A stretch of DNA of 38,260 bases, taken from positions 1-38,260 of the forward strand of contig NZ_POUD01000061.1 of the NCBI RefSeq assembly GCF_003236395.1, written 5' to 3'. Position numbers and translations under genes: made by a program. Source of the DNA: Nonomuraea aridisoli (GTDB lineage: Bacteria > Actinomycetota > Actinomycetes > Streptosporangiales > Streptosporangiaceae). A model generated the notes under the pieces. It saw only the letters and a program-made list of their open reading frames with translations, searched no databases and had not been told where the DNA came from. Shown here one piece after another: positions 31,892 through 38,260 of this stretch; the first letter of the stretch is position 1, and each line of letters opens with the position of its first letter.

Positions 31892-33265
31892 ATGACGCGT
31901 CTCCTCGCTCTCGCCGCAGCGACCCTCATCGCGCTCCCCGCCTCCCCCGCCGCCGCCCTGCCCGGCACGCCGGGCGCTCCGGGGGCGGGCGACCCCTACT
32001 TCCCCGGCCAGGGCAACGGCGGCTACGACGCCGGCCACTATGACCTGCGGCTCGACTACGAGCCGTCCTCCGGCCGCCTGTCCGCCGAGGCCCGCATCGC
32101 CGCCCGCGCCACGCAGGCGCTCAGCCGCTTCAACCTCGACCTGGTCGACACGCTGTCGGTGAGCTCCGTGAGCGTCGACGGGCGGCCCGCCGCACACGCC
32201 CAGAGCGGCTCCGAGCTGGTCGTCACGCCGTCGCGGCCGCTCGCCGCCGGCCGCGGCTTCTCGATCGTCGTCCGGTACGGCGGAAAGCCCGTCCACGTCA
32301 TCGACCCCGACGGCTCCCGGGACGGCTGGATCAAGACCAGCGACGGCGTCTTCAACGCCAACGAACCCCAGGGCGCGATGACCTGGTACCCCGGCAACCA
32401 CCACATGACCGACAAGGCCACCTACCGGTTCACGGTGACCGTGCCGAGCACCCGGGTCGCCGTCGCCAACGGCGACCTCGTCTCGACCACGGCGAAGGGC
32501 GGCCGGACGACGTACGTGTGGGACTCCAAGGAGCCGATGGCCAGCTACCTGGCCACGGTGTCGATCGGGAAGTTCGAGCTCGCCGACGCCCGGCTCGGCG
32601 GCTACCGCGTCACCACCGCCGTCGATCCCAAGCTGGCCGGCGACGCCGCGGGCTTCCCCGAGCGGCACGCCCCCATGCTCGACTACTTCGGCTCGCTCTT
32701 CGGGCCGTACCCGTACTCCTCGACCGGGGGGATCGTCGACCACGCGCCCGAGGTCGGCTACGCCCTGGAGACGCAGACCCGGCCCATCTACCCGCGGGTG
32801 CCGAGCGACGCGCTGCTCGCGCACGAGCTGGTGCACCAGTGGTTCGGCAACTCGGTCACCCCCGCGCTGTGGCGCGACATCTGGCTGAACGAGGGCTTCG
32901 CCACGTACGGGGAATGGCTCTGGGCCGAGCACGCCGGCACCAGGACCACGCAGGAGTCGTTCGACGCCGCGTACGCGAGAGACGCCGGCGACGCGTTCTG
33001 GCAGACGCCGCCCGCCGACCCCGGCGGCCCGGAGAACCTCTTCCACGCGCCCGTCTACGACCGCGGCGCGATGGCGCTGCACGCCCTGCGCCGCGAGGTC
33101 GGCGACGCGGCGTTCTTCGCGATCCTGCGGGCCTGGGCGACCGAGCACAAGTACGGCAACGCCGACACCGCCGCCTTCGTCGCCCTGTCGGAGCGGGTGG
33201 CGGGCCGCCAGCTCGACGCCCTCTTCGACGCCTGGCTCCTCAAGCCCGGCAAGCCGTCGCTGTGA
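31892..33265 (+). CDS. Secreted M1-family zinc metallopeptidase
   Basis: The 457-aa exported aminopeptidase-like enzyme has a signal peptide (1-22, cleavage near SPAAA-LPG) with no lipobox. An N-terminal beta domain (45-235) precedes the catalytic domain with HELVH at 311-315 and the third zinc ligand E334 in WLNEGFATYGEW. The exopeptidase motif GAMEN is replaced by ALETQTR at about 291-297, as in a large actinobacterial subgroup. The C-terminal helical domain of full ERAP-like enzymes is missing, again usual for this subgroup. It stands alone between the importer operon and ung. Confidence 0.93.
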   Translation: MTRLLALAAATLIALPASPAAALPGTPGAPGAGDPYFPGQGNGGYDAGHYDLRLDYEPSSGRLSAEARIAARATQALSRFNLDLVDTLSVSSVSVDGRPAAHAQSGSELVVTPSRPLAAGRGFSIVVRYGGKPVHVIDPDGSRDGWIKTSDGVFNANEPQGAMTWYPGNHHMTDKATYRFTVTVPSTRVAVANGDLVSTTAKGGRTTYVWDSKEPMASYLATVSIGKFELADARLGGYRVTTAVDPKLAGDAAGFPERHAPMLDYFGSLFGPYPYSSTGGIVDHAPEVGYALETQTRPIYPRVPSDALLAHELVHQWFGNSVTPALWRDIWLNEGFATYGEWLWAEHAGTRTTQESFDAAYARDAGDAFWQTPPADPGGPENLFHAPVYDRGAMALHALRREVGDAAFFAILRAWATEHKYGNADTAAFVALSERVAGRQLDALFDAWLLKPGKPSL

Positions 33266-33320
33266 TCATTCTGGTACGGCTGGAACCGACGTTTCGGCTA
33301 CAAGCCCTACCAGACCTGAC

Positions 33321-33326
33321 TAAGCT
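33321..33326 (+). promoter_or_regulatory. -10 element suggesting leaderless ung mRNA
   Basis: TAAGCT in a TGAC-TAAGCT context lies 8 nt before the ung ATG, and no ribosome site precedes that ATG. Transcription would start at or within a few bases of the ATG, so the mRNA would be leaderless, which is common in actinomycetes. No convincing -35 is seen. A similar TGAC-TAAGAT (34406-34415) lies upstream of the thiamine-binding gene. Confidence 0.35.
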
Positions 33327-33334
33327 CAACGGCC

Positions 33335-34012
33335 ATGGCCGGTCGTCCACTGAACGAAGTCGTCGAAGCAGGGTGGGCTCGCGCGCTCGAGCCCGTCGCC
33401 GAGCAGATCGCCCTGATGGGTGAGTTCCTGCGCAAGGAGATCGCCGAAGGGCGCCAGTATCTCCCTGCGGGCGGGAACGTCCTGCGTGCGTTCAACCAGC
33501 CCTTCGACGAGGTCAAGGTGCTCATCGTGGGCCAGGACCCGTACCCGACGCCCGGCCACCCGGTCGGGCTGTCGTTCTCGGTGGCGCCCGACGTGCGGCC
33601 TCTGCCCGGCAGCCTGGTCAACATCTACAAGGAGATGGAGACCGACCTCGGCCTGCCCCGGCCGTCCAACGGCGACCTGACGCCGTGGGCCGAGCAGGGC
33701 GTGCTGCTGCTCAACAGGGTCCTCACCGTGATGCCCGGCAAGCCCGCCTCCCACCGCGGCAAGGGCTGGGAGCAGGTCACCGAGCAGGCCATCAAGGCCC
33801 TGGTGGCGCGCGACAAGCCGATGGTCGCCATCCTGTGGGGCCGCGACGCCCGCAACCTCGCGCCCATGCTCGGCAGCGTGCCGCGCATCGAGTCTGCGCA
33901 CCCGTCGCCGCTCTCCGCGCGCAGCGGGTTCTTCGGATCCCGGCCGTTCAGCCGCGCCAACGAGCTGCTCGTCCAGCAGGGCGCGGCTCCCGTCGAGTGG
34001 AAGCTGCCCTAG
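33335..34012 (+). CDS. ung: Uracil-DNA glycosylase, family 1
   Basis: Removes uracil from DNA in base excision repair. The 225-aa protein has the water-activating loop GQDPYPTPGH with D68 and the DNA-intercalation/catalytic loop HPSPLSARSGFFGS with H189; LLLNRVLTV and ILWGRDAR are also typical. Both catalytic residues are present. The ATG has no ribosome site and sits just behind a -10-like element. The downstream small acidic gene starts 10 nt after the stop. Confidence 0.96.
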   Translation: MAGRPLNEVVEAGWARALEPVAEQIALMGEFLRKEIAEGRQYLPAGGNVLRAFNQPFDEVKVLIVGQDPYPTPGHPVGLSFSVAPDVRPLPGSLVNIYKEMETDLGLPRPSNGDLTPWAEQGVLLLNRVLTVMPGKPASHRGKGWEQVTEQAIKALVARDKPMVAILWGRDARNLAPMLGSVPRIESAHPSPLSARSGFFGSRPFSRANELLVQQGAAPVEWKLP

Positions 34013-34022
34013 CATCGTCGCC

Positions 34023-34343
34023 ATGAGTGAAGAACCGAAGTTCCTGCGCCTCACGGTCGAGCTGACCGTCGAAGTGCTCGACATGGAGGCGCTGCAGGCC
34101 GCGGCGCTGGCAGAGATCAGACACCCCGACGCCGACCTCAGCGACGAGGAGCGTACGGAGCAGGCCGAGCTGGTCGCCTCCGACGACACCGGCGCCTCGG
34201 CGTTGCAGTGGCTGATCGAGCCTGACCACGTGCTGCAGCTCGTCGACCACATCGGCGAGATCGAGCCTCGCGAGGCCGTGCTCGGCGTCGAGCCGTCGGA
34301 GGGGCTGAGCGAAGATGAGGACGAGGAGCACGACCACGCGTGA
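34023..34343 (+). CDS. Small acidic hypothetical protein
   Basis: The 106-aa protein is strongly acidic, with a very acidic tail (LSEDEDEEHDH). The middle is helical (MEALQAAALAEI, ALQWLIEPDHVLQLVDHI). There is no signal peptide, TM segment or Cys. It starts 10 nt after ung and is probably cotranscribed; a TAGCAT spanning the ung stop could also give it a leaderless transcript. Codon use is like its neighbours, so it is likely real. Family not recognised. Confidence 0.75.
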   Translation: MSEEPKFLRLTVELTVEVLDMEALQAAALAEIRHPDADLSDEERTEQAELVASDDTGASALQWLIEPDHVLQLVDHIGEIEPREAVLGVEPSEGLSEDEDEEHDHA

Positions 34344-34448
34344 CGCGTACGCGGTGAGGTAGGGCGGCGGCCACGGCGTTCAGACGTCGTGGCTTTTCGC
34401 TGCCTTGACTAAGATCGGAAGCCTCCGGATCGCGCGAGAGGGCAGCCG

Positions 34449-34739
34449 ATGATCGTCGCATTCTCCATCACCCCGCTGGGCGTCGGCGAAGGGGTCGCCG
34501 AGCCGGTGGCCCGCGCCGTCAAGGTGGTCCGCGACAGCGGCCTGCCGAACCGGACGGACGCGATGTTCACCACGATCGAGGGCGAGTGGGACGAGGTCAT
34601 GGACGTCGTCAAGCGGGCCGTGGACGCCGTGGCCGAGGTCGCGCCCCGCGTCAGTCTGGTGTTGAAGGCGGACATGCGTGAGGGTGTCACCGATGGGATG
34701 ACCTCCAAGCTCGAGTCCCTGGAACGCCACCTGCTCTGA
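34449..34739 (+). CDS. MTH1187/YqgV-family thiamine-binding protein (DUF77)
   Basis: The 96-aa cytoplasmic protein of ferredoxin-like fold opens with IVAFSITPLGVGEGVAEPVA and contains the conserved TTIEGEWDEVMDVVKRA and VLKADMREG segments. The family forms tetramers that bind thiamine or its precursors; the physiological role is not settled. ATG with GAGAGG ribosome site. It lies 105 nt after the acidic gene with its own -10-like TAAGAT. The coding sequence is followed directly by the lysA remnant. Confidence 0.88.
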   Translation: MIVAFSITPLGVGEGVAEPVARAVKVVRDSGLPNRTDAMFTTIEGEWDEVMDVVKRAVDAVAEVAPRVSLVLKADMREGVTDGMTSKLESLERHLL

Positions 34740-34749
34740 TATTTCGCGA

Positions 34750-34943
34750 CATCGGCGCCTGCGTCGAGTACACCCGCAGTGTTGGCCGGCCGCGAGAGCG
34801 CAGGCCGGCCACATGCTCAACTCCTGGTCGGCGAGCATTGCGAGGGCGGCGACCTCGTCGTGCGCGACGTCCACCTGCCCGCTTGACCTCGTCCCCGGAC
34901 CCTGATCGCCGCGACCGGCGCCCACATCCGGTCTTGTCGCCGA
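34750..34943 (+). pseudogene. Decayed fragment of a second lysA
   Basis: DNA here aligns by eye at roughly 80-85% to the lysA of this window (reverse complement of about 15733-15916), covering residues around 365-425 of LysA. Peptide pieces HCEGGD, VVRDVHLPA and IAATGA are readable, but in different frames: single-base insertions near 34775, 34799 and 34876 and deletions near 34892 break the frame, and a TGA follows VRDVHLPA. Neither the 5' nor the 3' part of the gene is present. It is a relic of a duplicated or acquired diaminopimelate decarboxylase gene, with no product expected. Confidence 0.85.
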
Positions 34944-34949
34944 TTTCGA

Positions 34950-35017
34950 GATATGTCTTGAAAGCCTTCGAGACGCGACATATCGTGTTGCCGTCGGCTA
35001 ACGCGATAGTACGCGTT
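34950..35017. promoter_or_regulatory. Two inverted repeats upstream of the FAD monooxygenase
   Basis: GATATGTC-N19-GACATATC (34950-34984) has perfect 8-bp half-sites. AACGCG-N6-CGCGTT (35000-35017) follows and ends just before the ribosome site. Both look like operators of a dimeric repressor (PadR, MarR or TetR type). No regulator gene is adjacent; the nearest PadR gene is 8 kb away. Confidence 0.5.
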
Positions 35018-35031
35018 TTCTGGAGGTGGAC

Positions 35032-36843
35032 ATGGAAGAGCAGGTGCCGGGCGTGGAGTACGAGCGGGTGCCGGTCCTGGTGGTCGGCGCGGGGTATGCG
35101 GGGCTGAGCGCGGCGACGCTGCTGGCCTGGCGTGGGATCCCGGTCATGCTGGTCGAACGGCATGCGAGCACGTCGGTCCAGCCGAAGGCGTTCGGCGTGG
35201 GGCCGCGGGCGGTCGAGCTGCTGCGTCCCGTCCCGGGGCTGGAGGAACGGCTCGCGAGCGTCTGGGCGGGCATCGGCGACAACATGCGCATCGCCATCGC
35301 CAAGAGCCTGACCGACCCGCAGCCTCACATGATCATGAACGACGAGCAGGAGGAGCTCGCCTTCCTGGCGGACATCACGCCCGCCAGGCTCGTCGGGGCG
35401 CCGCAGGCCGAGATCGAGCGCATCCTGCGTGACAAGGCCGAGGAACTCGGCGCGGACCTGCGGTTCTCCACCGAGCTGGTCTCGCTCGACCAGGACGCCG
35501 ACGGCGTCACGGCCCTCATCCGCGGCCAGGACGGCGACCGGCTCGTACGCGCCGAATACGTGGTGGCCGCCGACGGATACCGCAGCCCGCTGCGCCGGAT
35601 GCTGGACGTCCCGGTCTCGGGCCAGGGCGAGCTGGGCCGGATGTGCTCGATCATGTTCGACGCCGACCTGACCGGGCTGGTCCGGGAGCGCGAGGTCACC
35701 CTCTGGTACCTGCAGAACGACGTCTTCACCGGCGTCATCGTCACCGGCACCGGGGTCGGGTCACACGTGCTCGGCGTCAACTACGCCGAGGGCGAGGGCG
35801 ACTTCAGCGAGCAGCGCTGCGTCGAGCTGGTGCGGATCGCGACGGGCCGGCCGGATCTGGACGTGCGGGTGCTGGACACGGCGTCGTTCGCGATGGCGCA
35901 CGTGCTGGCGGACACGTACCGGGCCGGGCGGGTCTTCTTCGCCGGCGACGCCGCCCACACGATGCCGCCCACCGGCGGGCAGGGCGGCAGCACCGCCCTC
36001 CAGGACGGCTGCGACCTGGCCTGGCGGCTGTGGCTGGTGCTCACCGCGCAGGCCGGGCCGGCCTTTCTCGACACCTACGACGCCGAACGCCGCCCGGTCG
36101 GCGCCGTGACCGCCGACATGCAGCTCGCCAACCTGGGCCGGCGCATGCCTCCGGCCGCCCGGATCGGCTACCCGGAGCCGATCGACGATCCGGCGGGCGT
36201 GCTCATCGGCTACCGCTACCACTCCTCCGCGATCATCGAGGACCCCGGCGACGACGGCTCCATCCTGGAGGACCCCCGCGTACCGAACGGCCGCCCCGGC
36301 AGCCGAGCCCCCCACGTCACGCTCGACCGGGACGGTGAACGCCTGTCCACGATCGACCTCTTCGGCCCCGACCTCGTCCTCCTCACCACGGCCCAACCCT
36401 GGATGGACGCGGCCCACCAGGTCAAAACCCGCCTCGGCATCCGCATGACCCGAATCCTGATAACCGACCACCCTCCAACGAACACCGCAGATCCCCACCC
36501 AAAGGACCTAGAGCGCCACTCCCTCACGGCCCCGGAAACCAACCGCCTCACGGACGCGGACGACCACCTCGCGAACGCGGCTGGCCACAACACCACAGAC
36601 GCAGCGGCCCACTTCGCCGACGTGGACGGCCACTCCACCACGAACGTGGACGGCCACCTCGCCAACGTGGACGGTCACTGCCTTACGGATGTGGAGGGCC
36701 GGTTCGGGGAGCGGTACGGCGTACGCGGGGGCGGCGCCGTACTGGTCCGCCCCGACGGCTACGTAGCCTGGCGCTCCCCCGACCTCGACCCCGACCCCGC
36801 CACCACCCTCGACAAGGCCCTACGCCAAATCCTCAACCGCTGA
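35032..36843 (+). CDS. FAD-dependent aromatic monooxygenase with repeat-expanded C-terminus
   Basis: The 603-aa group A flavin hydroxylase (PheA/TfdB-like) uses NAD(P)H and O2 to hydroxylate an aromatic or polyketide substrate. The Rossmann motif VVGAGYAGLSAATLLA is at 17-32; the FAD ribityl motif FFAGDAAHTMPPTGGQG at 302-318. The C-terminal thioredoxin-like domain (about 425-603) begins normally (LVLLTTAQPW), is interrupted at 479-551 by a hydrophilic stretch with three 15-residue repeats, and resumes with GRFGERYGVRGGGAVLVRPD. The ATG at 35032, 5 nt after GGAGG, is preferred over a GTG at 35026. No oxidoreductase or biosynthetic partner is adjacent. The substrate is unknown. Confidence 0.92.
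   Translation: MEEQVPGVEYERVPVLVVGAGYAGLSAATLLAWRGIPVMLVERHASTSVQPKAFGVGPRAVELLRPVPGLEERLASVWAGIGDNMRIAIAKSLTDPQPHMIMNDEQEELAFLADITPARLVGAPQAEIERILRDKAEELGADLRFSTELVSLDQDADGVTALIRGQDGDRLVRAEYVVAADGYRSPLRRMLDVPVSGQGELGRMCSIMFDADLTGLVREREVTLWYLQNDVFTGVIVTGTGVGSHVLGVNYAEGEGDFSEQRCVELVRIATGRPDLDVRVLDTASFAMAHVLADTYRAGRVFFAGDAAHTMPPTGGQGGSTALQDGCDLAWRLWLVLTAQAGPAFLDTYDAERRPVGAVTADMQLANLGRRMPPAARIGYPEPIDDPAGVLIGYRYHSSAIIEDPGDDGSILEDPRVPNGRPGSRAPHVTLDRDGERLSTIDLFGPDLVLLTTAQPWMDAAHQVKTRLGIRMTRILITDHPPTNTADPHPKDLERHSLTAPETNRLTDADDHLANAAGHNTTDAAAHFADVDGHSTTNVDGHLANVDGHCLTDVEGRFGERYGVRGGGAVLVRPDGYVAWRSPDLDPDPATTLDKALRQILNR
36550..36684 (+). repeat. Three 45-bp in-frame tandem repeats in the monooxygenase
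   Basis: Three consecutive 15-residue units follow the pattern T(D/N)xxxHxA(N/D)xxGHxx (residues 507-521, 522-536, 537-551). Each unit is itself two half-units ending in GH or xH. The sequence that follows, TDVEGRF, looks like a partial fourth copy and may be the source. The unit is a multiple of three, so the frame is kept. Confidence 0.8.
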
Positions 36844-37059
36844 CCACCACCTACAGCCGCCCCCGTACCGACCTCGCCCGATCGGGCAACGACGCTGGCC
36901 GGGACCCGCCTGACACCGCGCGACCCGCCAGTGCATTCCACCACCGGTCCTGGTCGAGCCCGCGCGGAAATGGCATCTGGCCGCGACGTACCCCACGACG
37001 GTGCCGGTTGGGTTCCGAGGTCGGTGCCGGTGGGGTGAGTCGTCAGCCGTGGCGGGGGT

Positions 37060-37701
37060 TCAGGCGCGGCGGTGGGTGTGGAGGAGGCGTTCGCGGCGGG
37101 TGCGGAGTTTGTCGCGGAGATGCTCCAGTTTGCGGCAGCGTTCCTCCAGGCGGTCCACCAGTATGTCGACGGCGCCGGGAGTGCGGGGGTCCGGCGCCGT
37201 CATGCCGAGGGCCGCGACCTGCTGCGCGAAGTCGGCCAGTGCGTCCTGGTCGGCCGCGCGTCGCAGGAGCGCGAGCCCGGATTCGCGGGCACGTACGCTG
37301 GCGGGCAGCTCGACGTCCAGCTCGGCCAGCAGCCGCCCGATCTCCAGCAGCTCGGAGCCTCGCGGATCGGCCGACTCGATCAGCCGGCGCTCCTCCCGGA
37401 CGAGCAGCTCCTCGTAGAGCTCCTCCGCCGGCCCGAGCTCGGCGAGCTCCCGTTCCACGGTGTCGAGGGCCATGGTGTACGCCTGCAGCCTGGCCTCCTG
37501 GGCGACCACGGCCTCCTGATCCCGTACCGCGATCGCGTTGAGCCTGCGCTGCGCCTCCCGGACTAAGCCGGCGATGGCCGTACGGCGCTTGGCCAGCTCG
37601 TCCCGGCGACGCGCCCGGCGACGGGCGATACGCAGATCTTCATCGATCATCTCAAACGGGATCACGTCACTTGGACGGGAGCACCCGCCGAAACGGTTCA
37701 T
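37060..37701 (-). CDS. Coiled-coil hypothetical protein
   Basis: A 213-aa protein rich in Arg, Glu, Ala and Leu with long predicted coiled coils (about 20-110 and 175-210; for example AQRRLNAIAVRDQEAVVAQE and LEERCRKLEHLRDKLRTRRE). There is no signal peptide or TM segment. The start is uncertain: ATG 37701 (weak GAAG site) is taken; ATG 37650 or an extension to a TTG at 37743 are possible. The gene stands alone between the monooxygenase (convergent, 216 nt without another gene, one palindrome GCCCGATCGGGC at 36876-36887) and the SMR pseudogene. Function not recognised. Confidence 0.7.
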   Translation of the reverse strand: MNRFGGCSRPSDVIPFEMIDEDLRIARRRARRRDELAKRRTAIAGLVREAQRRLNAIAVRDQEAVVAQEARLQAYTMALDTVERELAELGPAEELYEELLVREERRLIESADPRGSELLEIGRLLAELDVELPASVRARESGLALLRRAADQDALADFAQQVAALGMTAPDPRTPGAVDILVDRLEERCRKLEHLRDKLRTRRERLLHTHRRA

Positions 37702-37798
37702 AACAATCTTCACTTTTCTCACATAACCGGTCAGAACCGGCAAGCAGTCTTACCGCTTCCGACCCCCACCGTGACCGCCGACCAAGCCCACGCGACGA

Positions 37799-38100
37799 TC
37801 AGCAGGCCAAGATCCGCGTCCCGATGACGCCGACGAGGATCAGCCCCAAGCACGCCAGTTGGAGCCTTCGCCCACGACGAGGACGCCGACGGCGGCTACG
37901 CCCACCGCAGCTAGATTGCCCCAGACCATGTAGGCGGTCCCCATCGGCAGCTCACGGAGGAGAGCATGACAAGGCTCAGCGCGGCGGCCGCTACGCCGAT
38001 GACCGCCGGCCACAGCCGCGTGAACCCCGGCGACCACTCAAGCGCCGTGGGCCCAGATGGCCTCCACCAGTACGGCCCCGATGAGCAACAGCCGGGCGAC
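37799..38100 (-). pseudogene. Frameshifted SMR transporter (SugE/Gdx-like)
   Basis: Four pieces of a small multidrug resistance protein can be read in order on the minus strand. They are TM1 VARLLLIGAVLVEAIWA (38100 on), then LEWSPGFTRLWPAVIGVAAA in another frame, then LRELPMGTAYMVWGNLAAVG and VGVLVVGE back in the first frame, and last LILVGVIGTRILA in the third frame, ending at a TGA (37799-37801). At least three frameshifts and a stop at 38038-38040 break it, and no good start codon is seen. The conserved membrane Glu and the EAIWA and PMGTAY motifs point to the SugE/Gdx guanidinium-exporter branch. Sequencing error is a less likely cause. Confidence 0.82.
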
Positions 38101-38260
38101 GGCGGGTCCCGCACCGGGACGCCGACCGGCTCGGGAGGCCGTCCAGGGAACGCCAGGGCAAGCGCCGGCCGCCTGAGCCGCCGTTGGGCTGAGGGCGTTG
38201 CCGCGTGCAGTGGGCCTTTCCGTCCGCTTGATCGGTGGGTCAGGCGGCGAGGGTGGGGGT
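38101..38260. other. Right edge, no gene assigned
   Basis: Nothing certain is seen. On the minus strand the last 18 nt read TPTLAA followed by a stop at 38240-38242, which could be the C-terminal end of a gene beyond the window, but six codons cannot support a call. Confidence 0.25.

Noticed and set aside
34838..35107. Plus-strand 89-codon frame over the lysA relic
   Set aside because: It crosses the pseudogene and the promoter of the monooxygenase, and the relic's peptide pieces are in other frames.
36876..36887. Palindrome GCCCGATCGGGC as terminator of the monooxygenase gene
   Set aside because: A perfect palindrome has no loop, and there is no T-tract; left unassigned.

Overview
The window is high-GC DNA with the codon and start usage (many GTG and some TTG starts), gene order and stress-promoter type of an actinomycete. 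The block lysA-hom-thrC-thrB-rho-rpmE-prfA-prmC-sua5 is the conserved actinobacterial arrangement. The accessory genes (paired sugar-binding lipoproteins without their own ATPase, a TreS, glycosyltransferases) suggest a filamentous actinomycete, perhaps Streptosporangiales/Nonomuraea-like. That taxonomic guess is inference, because no marker gene was compared.

Left part (1-17.7 kb, almost all minus strand): a repeat-rich protein running off the left edge; the translation/tRNA-modification group sua5, prmC, prfA and rpmE; a LuxR-type two-component system sitting between rpmE and rho; rho with a long leader; then thrB and thrC. Two convergent glycosyltransferase genes and a 148-bp long inverted repeat separate thrC from hom. 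The series continues with hom, lysA, a catalytic-core-less arginyl-tRNA-synthetase relative and a coiled-coil glycosyltransferase. Both rpmE and rho carry upstream matches to the thiol-stress sigma factor SigR consensus (GGAAT-N18/19-GTT).

Middle (19.6-33.3 kb): a divergent asparagine-synthetase-like gene and a stand-alone trehalose synthase. These are followed by a minus-strand PadR / ABC ATPase / FtsX-type permease operon that shares a bidirectional terminator with treS. Divergent from padR is a four-gene sugar-type ABC importer: two lipoprotein binding proteins and two permeases, with no ATPase. One permease carries an inserted SdrD_B-like beta domain in the same loop that forms the P2 domain of MalF. 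A secreted M1 metallopeptidase follows.

Right part (33.3-38.3 kb): ung, a small acidic protein and an MTH1187-type thiamine-binding protein. Next come a decayed fragment of a second lysA, an FAD monooxygenase with a 45-bp tandem repeat inside its C-terminal domain, a coiled-coil protein of unknown function, and a frameshifted SugE/Gdx-type SMR transporter pseudogene. This end looks like a zone of gene decay and turnover.

No tRNA, rRNA, CRISPR array or intact insertion sequence was recognised. No complete novel defence or biosynthetic system was seen. The most unusual items are the permease with the grafted extracytoplasmic domain, the paired SigR-like promoters, the long inverted repeat, the hidden repeat protein at the left edge and the two pseudogenes.
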